Shown one piece after another: positions 1-12,356 of a stretch of 64,000 nt of DNA. The notes beneath the pieces were generated by a model that was given only the letters and a program-made list of their open reading frames with translations, was not told where the DNA came from and did no database searches. This DNA is from Congeria kusceri (taxonomy: Eukaryota; Mollusca; Bivalvia; Myida; Dreissenidae), in assembly GCA_027627225.1 (NCBI GenBank), contig JAPFQT010000040.1, positions 186,001-250,000 of the forward strand, given 5' to 3'. The first letter of the stretch is position 1; every line of letters begins with the position of its first letter. A program made the translations under genes and the position numbers.

Positions 1-1
1 T

Positions 2-276
2 TGTTGTTCCGCCTGCGAAGAGCAGTCTATTGAGGTAGTCGCAGATTTTTACTGTGAAGCATGTTTGAAGTTTTACTGTGGAGAATGTAATCATCATCAT
101 GGTCAGTTGTTTAAAAAACATTCCCCTTATGGAAGGGGAATAATGCAGAAATGGCCAGCTTCAAAGAAGGTGCAGGATTTCCTAGAGAAATGTGATGTCC
201 ACAAGGATGAAAATCTGATAATGTTCTGCAATGACCACAGTCAGCTGTGCTGCACTAATTGTGCTCTTAATCACAG
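2..276 (+). CDS. TRIM-like protein, exon with two B-box zinc fingers (5'-partial)
   Basis: The frame is open to the left edge, so the start codon and any RING domain lie outside. It encodes residues 1-91 of the visible protein. Residues 1-45 are a Cys/His-rich B-box1-like segment (CCSAC, FYCEACLKFYCGEC, then a His run). Residues 64-95 are a canonical B-box2: C64, H67, C76, H79, C84, C87, H91, with H95 supplied by the next exon. B-boxes bind zinc and, in TRIM proteins, help dimerisation and substrate contact. The exon ends in phase 2 at a GT donor (277) and joins the exon at 1343 through a split Ser codon. With the later coiled coil and propeller this is a TRIM/NHL-like protein of the kind greatly expanded in bivalves. 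TRIM56-, TRIM45- and TRIM71-like proteins all resemble it, so no orthologue is named. Confidence 0.85.
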
Positions 277-1342
277 GTATTTCAAAACAAATGCTCTAAT
301 TGTTTTTGGAATATCAATAAACTGTGTTACAGTAAGACAGTTCAGAAGTTTTCATTGATCAATTCAGTATTTTCCATTGATCAATTCAGATTTTTCCAGT
401 CATATTAATTATTTTTAAGAATGACAAATTCTTTAAAACACAAACTTTGGAAGTCTTTGATATTATTTACTATATTTAATTTTAATAAGTTTTTTATTGA
501 TATGTTATTTTGTTTTATCTTTGAAAACATTATTGAAATAAAAACTAATAATTAGCTGTGTAATCAATAATCAATTGAAGACCAATAACAAATAATGACA
601 GTCTCAAGAAATGAGAAATCACAGATGTAATCAACCTGTATTTACCTAGATACCAATGATGAACACATGAACTGAATAGCTGGGTAGTAAGATCAAAGCA
701 TTTCTTTTGTGTTTAATTAGTTCTGGTGGTTTACAGTATTATCACTCTGCATGTATATAGCTTGCAGCATCTGACACATAAACCTGACACTAGTGAACTC
801 TAGCATAATTTTGCCCTTGAACTGTGTCCTATACTAAGTTGTGTATGTGTTTAACATGTTCATCCATTTAATTTAATGGTATTACTGTATTCACAGACTC
901 ATAGTGGCAAAATCTTACACCAAATTTAAACTGATTACAGTAATGAAACGAATGCATTTATTGCAACGAATTTGATTTATTTGTAATATATATTTATTCA
1001 TCAAGGTCAGTTTTATGATAATTCTTCTGAGCTATTTATCTGTTAAACATTTACACATGCTTCATTGCCAATCTGCACTAGTCCTCAAACAAAGTAGTCA
1101 GTATATTTATCCTACTCTATTTATTTGTACGCTCCATGTTGAAAAGTAAAGTTTGAAGAAAATTAATTATACATTTGTATTATTTTCAAAATGGACATTG
1201 AGTGCAACTAACTAATTACCTAGATGTCTCTGTATGTATGGCATTCCCATGGTACATGCTTTGAAATACAAATGTGTATTTTGGCTGAATATTAATTTAA
1301 TTTCATCTTATTGTGCATTATTTTGTATACTGTCTTTTTCAG
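277..1342 (+). other. Intron 1 of the TRIM-like gene
   Basis: GT donor at 277 and a pyrimidine-rich tract ending in AG at 1341-1342 (CTGTCTTTTTCAG). The interior is AT-rich with stops in all frames, and I recognise no repeat or RNA gene in it. Confidence 0.8.
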
Positions 1343-2313
1343 CGAATGCCATGAAGTGAGACTTATTTCTGAGTCAGGCCGAACACAGTCCACAGACCTG
1401 TCGGAACTGTCTGTCAAACTCGAATCCATTTTGGAAGAAATCAATTGCCTGCAAAATAGTCTGGAGGCCAGCAAGAAGTCTCTGCAGGGTTCATATGATG
1501 AACATGACCGATGTGTGGGGAAAGAAATCGAGCAGAATATAATTGATATTTTTGATAAATTTGATATTAGTACTTATGAAAATGAGCAAAACATGAACGA
1601 AGAAATGTCCAGGAAAATAATTAGCACGTTGGATGAACTTAAGAATAGTACTGTAAAGGAAATGGAGGAAATGAAAGATGAACATGTGAGCCTGAAAAAT
1701 TCTTTTAAGAGTGCTATTCTCAACTGCACTGGGCTTCAGGATGACATGAAACGGCTCCATGAAGCCATGCAGAAAATTGGGGATGATAAGGAACTCTCCT
1801 TTATAGCCAGCAAGAAATGTCTGCACAAAATACAACAGGCATTGACAGTGCTGGGGAAGTCAGACCAAGTATTAGCCACGCAGAGGAAGTCTGAGCACAA
1901 TTTGAAGATATCTAGTGATTCATCAGCATGCTATATCAGTGGCATATGTGTTCTCCCTGATGGCCAGGTCCTTGTTGTAGACTCAATAAATAAGAAATTA
2001 AAGCTGCTGGACCAGCAGTACAGGGTGCTTACTCATTGTGATGTGTCTACTTATTCATGGGACATATGTCATATAACACACAGTGAAGTTGCTGTTACTG
2101 TGAATGATGCTAACACACGTGAGATCCAGTTTATCTCAGTCAACAATGGGCAGCTGGTGAAGGGCAGGAAGCTTCAGTTACAACATTACTGTAAAGGTAT
2201 CGCCCACCACCAGGGGGAGCTGTATGTCACTGATCGGACTGCACTGTACAAATACACGCTGAGTGGGAAACTGGTCAGCAAGCTGTATAAGGATACATCA
2301 CGTGGTAGTACAG
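1343..2313 (+). CDS. TRIM-like protein, coiled-coil and first propeller exon
   Basis: Encodes residues 92-415 of the visible protein. It completes B-box2 with ECHEVRLISE, the usual end of this motif in TRIM proteins. Residues about 110-262 are rich in E, K, L, Q and M with heptad-like spacing (LESILEEINCLQNSLEASKK and onward), as expected for the TRIM coiled coil that drives antiparallel dimerisation. From about residue 290 beta-rich repeats begin (ISGICVLPDGQVLVVDS, then IAHHQGELYVTD), resembling NHL or six-bladed propeller blades in C-terminal halves of molluscan TRIM-like proteins. The splice acceptor is at 1341-1342 and a GT donor follows at 2314 in phase 1. No premature stop is present. 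An ATG-initiated reading from 1311 would begin inside the intron and is not the real start. Confidence 0.85.
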
Positions 2314-3398
2314 GTTAGAATCATGGCGGGTTCATCCGGATATTATTAGAAATATGTATTATAAAGTAATTGTAAGACTGCATATTGTAGAATGTACGTG
2401 TGTCAATTTATTATTACAACAGCAGTTAAGAATGATTTTCAATATTATTGATTTATATATATAAGTTATCAGGCATTTTGACTGTCACTACATGGCATGT
2501 CTATAAATAGACAGTGAGTGCAAATCGATGACACACTCAGTGACCTGCTGTTTATATTTTGTGGTTTTCAAGTAAATATACATGCATTATTGTTTCATAA
2601 TTCATCGTGTTTCTAAACGTTATATGAAGTAAATAAACTTTAAATTGTTGTAGTTGAAATTTGTTAAATTAATATTTGTAAAACTGTTTAAATAACAACT
2701 GGCTTTTGTTACTTGTGTAGAAGAACAAGAGAGAAAAGTTTTATTGCATGTTGTTTTGAAACATATTTCCTGTTGTAAAAGCTTAACTTCTGTTATTATA
2801 ATGTACATGTACATGTTATAAATATGTCAGCCTGTGTCAGCTGTAGAATAACACAGATGTCAGTAAGCATGTATACATGTATAGAAAATCTATTAATACT
2901 GCATATGCCATAGTTGCATCAGCTGACACATTCATGTATACATGTATAGGAAATCTGTTATTACTGCATATGCCATAGTTGCATCAGCTGACACATTCAT
3001 GTATACATGTATAGGAAATCTATTAATACTGCATATGCCATAGTTGCATCAACTGACACATTCATGTATACATGTATAGGAAATCTGTTATTACTGCATA
3101 TAGTTACACATTCATGTGTACATGTTCACTGTACCGTGTAATTGTTTCCATCTGTGTATTTGCGGTAGACTTCAATTCTAACTCACCAGTCAACGTGTCA
3201 AACTTTTAGGCAATAAACTGATACAGAACCTTCCTGTCACACTAAAATATTTATTATTATTAGATTTTATGCAGATCTTTACGATGCGTAATTGTCTGTT
3301 TAACGACGCATTAATAATACGATGTCACTGCAGTTTGTGTATTAACGTTATTAAACATTTAAAGTAATTTAATATCTTGATGTGACTCTGTTTTGCAG
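2314..3398 (+). other. Intron 2 of the TRIM-like gene
   Basis: GT donor at 2314 and acceptor TTTTGCAG ending at 3398. Phase 1 on both sides restores the reading STVYKCAVSPTGDRIYITN across the junction, a typical propeller blade start. It contains a 65-bp tandem repeat at 2868-3125. Confidence 0.8.
2868..3125 (+). repeat. 65-bp tandem repeat in intron 2 (about 4 copies)
   Basis: Units start with CATGTATACATGTATAG at 2868, 2933, 2998 and 3063, an exact 65-bp spacing. The last unit is internally shortened and ends near 3125. Each unit contains the palindrome ATGTATACAT. The units differ by only a few substitutions, so expansion looks recent. Confidence 0.9.
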
Positions 3399-3751
3399 TA
3401 TACAAGTGTGCTGTGAGTCCCACAGGGGATCGTATATACATCACCAACCACTACCAGTACAAGCTCCTCACCCTGACCAGGGATGGGTCAGTACTCTCTA
3501 CATTGGAGGACCCTGAACTACTATACCCAATGGCTGTACATGTGACACCTGCAGGCCAGGTGTTGGTCTGTGGAGGCCTGTCCCAGACTATCATACAGGT
3601 GGACAGGGAGGGCAGGAAGAAGCTGGCCACTCTGGCTACAGGCAGGGATGGAGTGAGGGGCCCAGTGTCAGTCTGCTACAACAGGCACACAGCCTCCATC
3701 ATTGTGGGACAAGATGGCAACAACAACATCCTGGTGTTCGCAGCGCAATAG
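3399..3751 (+). CDS. TRIM-like protein, terminal propeller exon with stop
   Basis: Encodes the last residues (about 416-532) and ends with a TAG stop at 3749-3751. It shows three more blade-like repeats: CAVSPTGDRIYITN, MAVHVTPAGQVLVCGG and VSVCYNRHTASIIVG. This matches the NHL/propeller-like C-terminus that presents a ligand- or RNA-binding surface in TRIM-NHL proteins. The exon is GC-richer than the surrounding introns and intact. Exon lengths of 275, 971 and 353 bases add to exactly 533 codons including the stop, which supports the three-exon model. Target and pathway cannot be read from the sequence; ubiquitin ligase activity would need a RING upstream of the window. Confidence 0.85.
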
Positions 3752-4605
3752 CTTACTTTTACATGTATCAGACATTTGTATAATAACAAATATGGTTATC
3801 TTAAAATGACAGTTTGTAAGTTAGAAATGATATATTGTGTACTGTGTTATATTTCTGTGTAATATACTATTATCATAATTATGACAGTATGACTTTGGAA
3901 CCAATAGTCTGTTATTTGTATCAAATAAGTGTTTTTGCATTTGTCCTTAACTTAACAAGTTATATATGATGTATGTTAAAGGACAAATACCTGGTACAAT
4001 TTTAATTTAGGAGTCAATGTGTGTACAAAAATATACATGTACAATGTACATGACAATTGCTATTTTTAGACTGTCATTTGTACACATATTTGAGAAATGT
4101 ATTTGATCAATTACTTGAAAACATGACCCTGTAATGTTATCTAAATACTGGTTTTTGAAATATGAAGGATTTATTGTAATTATCTGCATTGAAAAGACAT
4201 TGATGATTTGAGTATTGTTTAGTTTAATCATATCAAAAGAAAACATGATGTTAAATTGGTTAAGTGTATTTAGTTTTATACTGATGATGATTTAACATCG
4301 TTTATTATAACATTGACACTTGTGCTGGAAGTTAAGTGAAAACTATCAGACATAAATAACTTACCTGCTTGTAGTGTTGGATGCATAATGCCTTTCTGTT
4401 CTGTGTAAGTGATGTATGTTAATCTTCAGACAATGGAGACAATTAAGATATATAATTATTTTTCATGTATTTAAACATTTATTGAAAATGCATTGATGAC
4501 ATAATTAAACATATGTGATGATTGTTGTACTGTTTTTTATGTAGCAGGTTATAACAACAAACTTTATATTGTGCCTGTGAATAAAATTTTGATTCTTCCA
4601 CCTTT
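3752..4605 (+). other. Probable 3'UTR of the TRIM-like gene
   Basis: AT-rich non-coding sequence directly after the stop codon. The first clear polyadenylation signal downstream is AATAAA at 4580-4585. The end of the transcript is inferred from that signal only. Confidence 0.5.
4580..4585 (+). promoter_or_regulatory. Candidate polyadenylation signal AATAAA
   Basis: AATAAA with a T-rich stretch (TTTTGATTCTTCC) just downstream, about 830 bases after the stop codon of the TRIM-like gene. Confidence 0.5.
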
Positions 4606-7600
4606 GTCTTCGGTGTCATTTATAAACATTGAACTAACTGTTTATATTATTTAAACTTGTACGTGATTACTGCGATATTGTTCAGTGACAAGGTGTTGAT
4701 ATGCAGATAATTATTACATTAATTAACATTAACTGTTAAAATAGCATATACAAATAACCACTTAGCCCGTAAAGTATGGAAGAAAAGATAGATACCTTAA
4801 GTGAAGGTATTAATAAACTTTGATGCTCATGCACAAATTCGCCTCATGAACAAAAAACAGTTCTTTCGTTACGTCCCTTTGTCCGTCATTATAAAATTAT
4901 GTTGAAATATAACTGTATACTTATTAAGGTAATTTTACTGTCAGTCAGTAATGGAACGGGGTAAACGTTTCTCTGCAATTTGTATGCATAAATCAAAAAC
5001 GTCATGATCAGTGTTTCTGTGATTAATTTAAAGGCACTTACGAGGTATAAAAAGTAAATCTTGTCATCAGGAACATTCCTGCCAAGTTAGATTTAAAGGG
5101 GCTAAGCGGTTTCAGAGAAGTTGTTAAATAAATGGTTGACGTCGACGACAGACGATATTAATATGGAAGTCCACTCTTCTGAGTCGGAAGCTATACCCCA
5201 TGTTGATTTTCGGTACTAAATCGCCCGTTTATCGCCGCATACTAAAACAGTTTCACATAGCATCATACCCTTTCTCAAACTAAGAAACATAATAATTAAT
5301 GAAATGTACTTAATCTGAAATGAGCATATAAGCGTTAGGACTATAATAAACCAAAGTCATAGACACTATGACTCATAGCCGGTCTATTCTAGTCCTAGAT
5401 GTGTCTAGGATTGTTCTAGACACAGGCCATCATCTGGCAGGATCAAATGTTTCTGTCACCAGCATGAGGCTTATTTTAACATTCTCGAGTCTGTTTCTTG
5501 GGTAGAACCAGTACTAAGTGTGAAAGATTCACTACATTACTGTACATTCAATTGATAATTTATAGCGGATTGGAATATGCTTAAGTTTTTGTCATGTGTT
5601 TAATGACGTAATTGGATAGAGAGACCTGACATGTGTGGACTGACACCTGCATATGCTCATAGAAATGAGCATCCTGATCGTTAGACTGAGCTCTTCGTTC
5701 AGCCTTGTACTATTTAGCATGATGCTCGACCTAAAGAGCATGATGCTCGGTTTTACACCCGCACAATATTGGCTGATTAATATGTGCGATCAATTGATTT
5801 ATGTTTGGATATATATCATCACGCAGAAAAAACATAAGAAGAACTGTAAATCTTACTTGGAATGATATATTTTATGTTTTAAGTGATATGATGGTATGTG
5901 ATGTTACGTCAATAGCCCCAATTTGTCACACTGACCTCGCATTCCATTCTTTTCTTGAAACGTTTGTCATTTTATATAGTCCGCTAACCTGTTTTGGAAC
6001 AGGGGAACAGGAAAGGTTGCTAAATTATTAATTGTTAAACGTTATATAAAATGATCAGCATGTTGTATGTTTGGTAGGGTCTTCCTTTAGTGGTGAACAT
6101 TATAAATAAAGCTGATTAATCGTCTATATAAAGGCAACAACAATCAGTGTGTTACAGTATGTCTATTAAAACATAAGAAACCAATACAAAAATATATATA
6201 GTACTACACAGCTACGCACATGCTCTTTTTGTTGATTTCAAGAATCATATGAATGTCATGTGACACAAAGTTGCATAACCGTTACATCATGTGGATAAAA
6301 TGAACGACTGTAAAATATTGGTGTTTACAATTCAGTGTGTATTTAAAATACATCAGTTAATGAAGTACAAGAAAACAAGTAAAACATATAATTTAACTGT
6401 ATATTACATATTGCATATCTATTTCTTACCTTAACGATATTTCTTTCAAATTTAAACCCATAAATATAAATTAACATTAGTTTACCAAAAAGCACGACAT
6501 ACACATGCTCCGCATATTAACTAGTGTAAGACCAAGAAACGGCATGTTTATTACGCGTAACGTCTTGTTATATATTGCATACTGAAATATATCATAGAAA
6601 CTACTGTTTTTTACACAAAGCAAGGACGAAGTGTTGCGTTTGTTGCGTACATATGTGAAACACCCAACTAACATGTTTTTTATCAGTCCATAAACACACA
6701 TTTTATTGCGTCGTCAAATTATACAATAAACTTGAGACAACCCCAAAGTTTACATACTTCTAATCAGATTAAGTTTTCAACATCAGATTTGTCAAAGTTG
6801 GAAATGTCTATTAACAATTAAACAATTAAGCATACAATTCAACATGATCGGTAAGCTATCGGTATAAAGAACCTCTTATGCGTTGACTTCTGTCCGTCAC
6901 CAAATTGTATTTCATTCACAAATAAGCCTTAATAGTTAAACCAGTGTTGACCAAACATTCACATGTAATCTGTTGAAACTAGTCAGGTCTGGCAAGTAAA
7001 ACCAGTTATTGATCCTGTTTGGTAAACTATATCCTGTTCTTATATTCCCCGTATCACCGATTTCAGCACTGATCTTATTTAAACTTGCTAAATTTTAAGT
7101 GGAAAGTAATTTAATGTTTGGAGAGGTAGAAATTTTAAAATAACGCTTGGAATTTCAATTAAATCATTACCTTTCATGAAATGAAATCAAAATAAAACTT
7201 TTTTGGACAATGAGTTAGACAGATAAGTTTAATTAATTTTATTTTGTCAATACTTTGCGCAGCAAGTAGTTCTGAGATCTTCCAAAAAAAATTGTATTTG
7301 TATTCCTTCGTTTACAATTTCAGTGATTGATTCCTATCCGTCCACTGCGGTCTTGCCCTGATACTTAACAATGTTGTTTGTGAGATTCGGAGGCTGATTT
7401 CTGTTGTCATGGTTGTAGATTGGGGCAAATGCGTCTCTCATTTCCAGTCGCAATTCATACCGTCTTTGTATATAAACTCGAATCTTTGATTAAAGAAAAC
7501 CAAAATCATATCTGTAAGTATTGTAGTAAGAGTACAACCATACAAAAAATTAAAGGGATGCTGCTGAAAACAACAGGACAGTTATTCTCTTGGAATTATA

Positions 7601-8370
7601 GTTTGTATGAATGCATGACATGGGTTAACAAGTAATGTGTTAAATTCTTATAAAGTAATAAGTAGCTGGTCTAATAATGTCAGTAGAAAACTGTGACAGT
7701 AATTCCTAGTGCAGATTAATTGGGTGTTACAATTTCAGGGAGAGAACTCAATAAGACTCCTCAAACTAAAACTACTACAGTGATCTCCCCTGCATTATTG
7801 CTATGAGTTGGTTGAGAACTTGTGGGGTTATTTGGAAGCAATGGTGAAATATACTCGGTTAAATACTCAAACAAAAAGTCTGCTACAAAGAACAATAACG
7901 AAGAAAAAATTAAAGATGCAAATATCAAGTATACTAGTTTTTGAGGGTCTTACACATCATCGTCCAGGTTATTTATCAAAGTAATCTTTGGGATTGAAGC
8001 TCATTCCTGAAGACACTAAATACTGTTTCTACTAAGTAAATATACTTCATAATGTCAAAGGATTTGTTCAAACAAAATATGTGTTGACCTTGTACATGTT
8101 AAACTGCAGCATATTTGTGATGTCTGATTTTTAAAATGTCCCTGTTTCTCTTAATAAGCATATATGTTCACTATTAATGATAATAGAGCTTGTCTACTGT
8201 GCCACAGAGGTCAAGGTAACCATTTACATTTACTTATCAGAGTACTGGATCTGGTTTCTCAAATTCTTCAGCATGTTTTAAAACGATAAGCTTAAGCTCA
8301 CCATTTTCATATTTCAATTAAGTGTGCAGTAATATAAATACTGTTTTCAAGACATAACAGTTTGAAGTAA
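4606..8370. other. Intergenic, nothing recognised
   Basis: AT-rich sequence with only short open frames (up to about 79 codons) on either strand, none with a recognisable motif. I see no tandem repeat or terminal inverted repeat. Confidence 0.5.
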
Positions 8371-8708
8371 AAAATAATTTTCGATTTATGTTAGTTTATT
8401 GGCCAATATACAACGATTTGGAGTTCTGATGCATATGAATTAAACCACAGGGGCGTTAGTCCGAGTTGTTTAATGGCCGCGCATTAGAACGACAAAGAGT
8501 TGTTTATTGGCTGATAAACAATGATAATACGAAAGTTATTTCGATTGTAACACTATTTGACATATTTTTGCAATATTTAATTGGAACTACTTTTTACTAT
8601 GCTCCGCTCAGAATCGGGACTTCTTGTTGCGTCGTTTATTAGGTAGTCTAGCATTGATAATTTTGTTCTTAGTCTATAGAAAAATTAGCGAGTATCGTGT
8701 TGAAATAG
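8371..8708 (-). mobile_element. Foldback element, family FB, copy 1 (reverse orientation)
   Basis: The core has two inverted arms, ATAATTTTCGATTTATG and its counterpart near 8545, each holding a smaller palindrome of the type GTTTATTGGCCAATA..AAC. Between them lie TTCTGATGC and GCATTAGAACG in inverted order. A unique tail follows, with CGGGACTTCTTGTTGCG and AAAAATTAGCGAGTATCGTG. The same modules recur at 22.1, 25.9, 39.3, 41.4, 52.1 and 62.6 kb. No coding capacity, so it is a non-autonomous MITE-like repeat. Confidence 0.75.
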
Positions 8709-9568
8709 ATAATCACAATAAATAATATATTGTGTTGTAAATTAATTTTAAAATAATAATTTTGATGGATGAAATAAGAAGTGTAAGGTGGTCATCCTTT
8801 GAGAAATTAGACCCAGATGATTACAGACCATAATACTGCATAATACATAATACTGCTATTTCGGAAAGGAATTCACACTATTACATACACACAAGATCTG
8901 TTTCCTAAAAGCAGTGAAAAGTGTTGTTAACTTTGGTTGCCATTTGCCTATTTCCGCAATATTTTTGTCATTATTCCCTATGTTTCATTAAACATTTCTG
9001 GAGTTGAGCTCAATTTGAAATGATTTCCCAAAGGTGTGTTTATTGTTATCTTTTACTGTATAAGCGAACAACTGGTGTAAATATCATAATTTTTAGTGCC
9101 GGTCAGAATTGGACGGTACCTGTAACCTCTCCATATTGGTGTTTGTATTTTATTCATTTCATTCTGTTTTCATGTATTATAAACAGTATTTGTTATTTTT
9201 GGGGATTTTTACTTAGAAAAATCACAGTACACATTCAGGTACTTATTTAAGATGTAAAACATGTGTTTCAAGACTGTCAGAAATTGTTTTCTTTCATTTA
9301 AGTTCAAGTTTGGGTTTGTCAAAAAATCTACCATGCCATTACATACCTGAAACATGCTTATGTTCCGTGCGTAATGTATTTTCAATCAATAATAATTGCC
9401 ATATTCGCATGTTTTGTATACTTGCATACACCAAAAAAGTCTTGATTAAGAGATGAATCCTGAATTGTTTAGCCAGATTTCATATCATTTGGCTGTATTT
9501 AGACCCTCACAATACTTGTAACTGGTAGAAACTGTTCAATGTCACTATAGGGGAGAGATTGTGTACCT
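8709..9568. other. Intergenic, nothing recognised
   Basis: AT-rich, with a 76-codon open frame at 9020-9250 that has no recognisable motif and is probably chance. Confidence 0.45.
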
Positions 9569-9640
9569 GCCAGGTTAGCTCAGTCGGGAGAGCACTTGCT
9601 ACGTAAGCGAGAGGTCCCGGGTTCGAGTCCTGGACTGGCT
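9569..9640 (+). repeat. tRNA-like head of a SINE or tRNA pseudogene
   Basis: The A box (TAGCTCAGTCGGGAGAGC) and B box (GGGTTCGAGTCC) of a pol III promoter are clear, and D, anticodon and T stems can be drawn. The acceptor arms (GCCAGGT against ACTGGCT) pair poorly and position 33 is A rather than the invariant T, so it is unlikely to be a working tRNA. The anticodon position would read CGT. About 60 bases of SINE-like body follow. Confidence 0.6.
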
Positions 9641-10097
9641 GCACAATGTTCTCACCCTGTGACACCAAAGCATTTAATACTGCATCATGCAATTGTTGTG
9701 TTATATGTTGTGAGTGAAACGGATTATCATTGTGCGTTCTAAGTTCTAACTAAGTTCTTTTCAATTTTCTAATATGTTGTTATTCTTTAAATAAAGATTT
9801 AAAATGTGTGAGAAAATGTGCCCACAGACTGAACTGGTTTTAATATAGTCAAAGGGAGATAACCTACTCTGGGCAGAAGAATAAAAAATTTTACCCCGTG
9901 ACAGATAGACTCGCACAGTGATGAGTTTGAACGATTAACACGTTCTTATTGTAGAGCTTTGTACAACTATTTGATATCAGATAAGTGTTAAAATGAAACT
10001 GATTTAACACCACATTTGTGAGTAAAATAATCCTTTGTTGTTTAAGGGTGTAATTCACATAACCTTTTATATTATTTAACATATGTAAGATATTGAG

Positions 10098-10215
10098 AAT
10101 GTAAATTGAATATCCAACATGAATATATAAAACTGATGCATATGTTGATTTGGTTTATAAACGAAGAGTCTCATTTCTTCATAGATCGTTATTCTGCATA
10201 CATTTAATATTAATT
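10098..10215 (+). repeat. Dispersed repeat, copy 1 (pair with 27750-27870)
   Basis: About 118 bases roughly 85% identical by eye to 27750-27870; both contain TCATTTCTTCATAGATCGT and the same order of flanking words. No terminal repeats or coding capacity are visible. Confidence 0.7.
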
Positions 10216-10369
10216 TTTGATATTATTGAAATAAAAGTCTTCAATCTTCCTATTGATATTCGTATTGATATTTGTTAAATTTTTTGTCACAGATTCCCAA
10301 AATAAAAGAGCATTGTATACAAGGGAGCAAAATAACACTGCGGACCTAGAAATATACTGTAAAAAACAT

Positions 10370-10720
10370 TCGTTTATGAGTAATCATCATTTGATATTAA
10401 TAAAATTATAAAGCGTTTTTAACGCTAAACGATGGAATAATTTGGAGTGTTTCTGTTGTGTTCGTTGGAACTGCTGACATCACGTGGAACACTTACATAA
10501 AGTAAATAATGCAATATGTGTGAAGTATAGAAGTGGGAATGGCCGAGTGGTTAAGGTGGTAGCCTTTTAATCCGGACGTCCCGGGTTCGAACCCCAGTTG
10601 GACCAATTTTTTTATTGTCTTTTTTTCTAAATACTTATCTTGTTATTATACTTGAGCTTTTTAGTTTCGATGCTTAAATCTGTCAAGTTAAGACATTTAA
10701 TGGCATACTTTAAAGTATGC
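10370..10720 (+). mobile_element. tRNA-bearing repeat, family T, copy 1
   Basis: Contains AAAGCGTTTTTAACGCTAAA, then about 100 bases, then a tRNA-like segment (10533-10604) followed by a T-run, then GTTAAGACATTTAATGGCAT. The same order is seen at 36.5-38.8 kb, where outer inverted ends are also visible. The terminal repeats of this copy are eroded, so the borders are estimates. Confidence 0.6.
10533..10604 (+). repeat. tRNA-like segment inside family T copy 1
   Basis: A box GGCCGAGTGGTTAAGG and B box GGGTTCGAACCCC are intact and a poly-T terminator follows. Without the long variable arm expected for tRNA-Ser/Leu, and with mismatched acceptor arms, this is a tRNA-derived promoter segment rather than a functional tRNA. 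The anticodon loop would read TTT (Lys-like). Confidence 0.6.
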
Positions 10721-11676
10721 GGAAGTCCCTCTAACCGTGCCTTTAACGGTTGACATTTCATCAACTGTATTAAACAATTACAACTCACGCCTGATTGATC
10801 CTAAATTATTTCATGAAATATTTTAGTGGCGACACAAAAAACTTGCGAAATACTATTAAATGCTATAACGGGCATCTTGTAAGATAAATTGGATTTTTTC
10901 TCTTCTTCTGCATATGTGAACGGTTTTAATATAACACTTAATTTGATAAACACATTTTTGTGAATGACATGTTATAAAAAAACAACTGATATGATTTTAT
11001 GAGCGAAGCAAAACATAAATGCGCATGAAAGTGTGTCCTAAATTTACGCTTTGAACATAATACATACCTGTTTCGCGCATTTTAAAATATTTTCACTTAA
11101 GTTCTGATTTGTGTAAACTACATACAAATGAGTAAATCCAATTACAACTAAGTAAATAGTTGTTTATAATCATTCGATTATCAGTGAACAATAAGCTGAA
11201 TTTAATGTACATGTCGGTTTTATATGCCAGGGAGAAACTATTGTGCATAATGGTATATTGTACTCACATATGGAACAAGGGTTTTAAACATTTCACAAGC
11301 AAATTATTGGTAGAATACATTTGCTAGGTTATTTCTCAGAAAATAATTAAATTGAATCTGTTAATACGGGTTATCTTGCACTTAGTTAAAAAACTACTGT
11401 GGATAATGTTTATATAATGCTGAACACAACTCTTTTGGCCTTAGATGTATCTATAATTAACATATTTAGTGTTTTCTATTTCCAAAAATGGGTTACTGCG
11501 TAAAAACATAATATACCGGTAATCAGTCATTATGGTTTGTTTCCATTAACTAAGAGGGAATTTGTTGCTGTCAATGTCCTCCCTCATTTATGGAACCCCT
11601 CAATTAAGATGGTTACCATGCGTTTTTTCCCTATTTAGCGTGGCTTTACAATTGCCATTACCTGCAAACCAAATTA
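10721..11676. other. Intergenic, nothing recognised
   Basis: AT-rich sequence without long frames, tandem repeats or visible inverted ends. Confidence 0.45.
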
Positions 11677-12160
11677 CTAAGTACTTGTTCAACCCATGAA
11701 ATGGCCTTTCTCACATACATCAAGTACTGGTTCTACATAAGGAATGGACTTTCTAACATACACCAAGTACTGGTTCTACCTAGGAAACAGACTTTCTCAA
11801 GTATTGGTTCTTAACCGGGAATGGACTTTCTAACACACATTAAGTAGTGGTTCAACCCAGGAAATGGACTTTCTCAAAAACAGCAAAAACAATTTAACCT
11901 AAGGATTGGATTTTCTCACATACAGTTACACCAAGAACTGGTTCTACCCAAGAATTGCTCTTTCTGTTGTACACCATTTAACTTTCTCACATACAACATG
12001 TAATGTTTCTACCCATGGAATAGACTTGCTCACATTCACCAAGAACTGGTTCTGTCCAGTGAATGGACCTTCTCACATACACCTAGTATTGGTTCTACCC
12101 ATGAAATATACTTTCTCACAAATACCAAGAACTAGTTATATGCAGGGAATATTACTGGGA
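11677..12160 (+). repeat. Degenerate 42-bp tandem repeat (about 11 units)
   Basis: Repeating theme of GGAATGGACTTTCTCACATA, then CACCAAGTACTGGTTCTACC, with a period near 42 bases. Units carry many substitutions and deletions, so this array is older or less homogenised than the 65-bp satellite 200 bases downstream. An 88-codon frame at 11906-12172 is a by-product of the repeat. Confidence 0.85.
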
Positions 12161-12224
12161 TCTAAAATGTGACTGAAGTCTATTTCCCCTGTACCTCGAA
12201 TCAGTCGGTGTGTCAAATTCACTT

Positions 12225-12290
12225 ATGTTGGGAATCGCTTTCAGTTTAAAGTCCCGTATATGCCTGCGGCTCCCCCCCTCTCCTGAACAT
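12225..12290 (-). repeat. Short dispersed repeat (pair with 51505-51580)
   Basis: Read on the minus strand it matches 51505-51580: both contain GGCATATACGGGA, then TTTA, ACTGAAAGC and ATTCCC in the same order. It sits at the boundary between the 42-bp and 65-bp arrays. Confidence 0.65.
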
Positions 12291-12356
12291 TCAATTCGTA
12301 TAGAAATATGAATATGTAATGCACTTATTATAGCTATAGATCGCTGACGCTAAGAA

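Noticed and set aside
9569..9640. Functional tRNA (Thr-like CGT)
   Set aside because: Acceptor stem mispaired and position 33 is not T; a SINE-like body follows.
10533..10604. Functional tRNA-Ser/Lys
   Set aside because: Acceptor arms do not pair and the long variable arm is missing; it lies inside a dispersed element.
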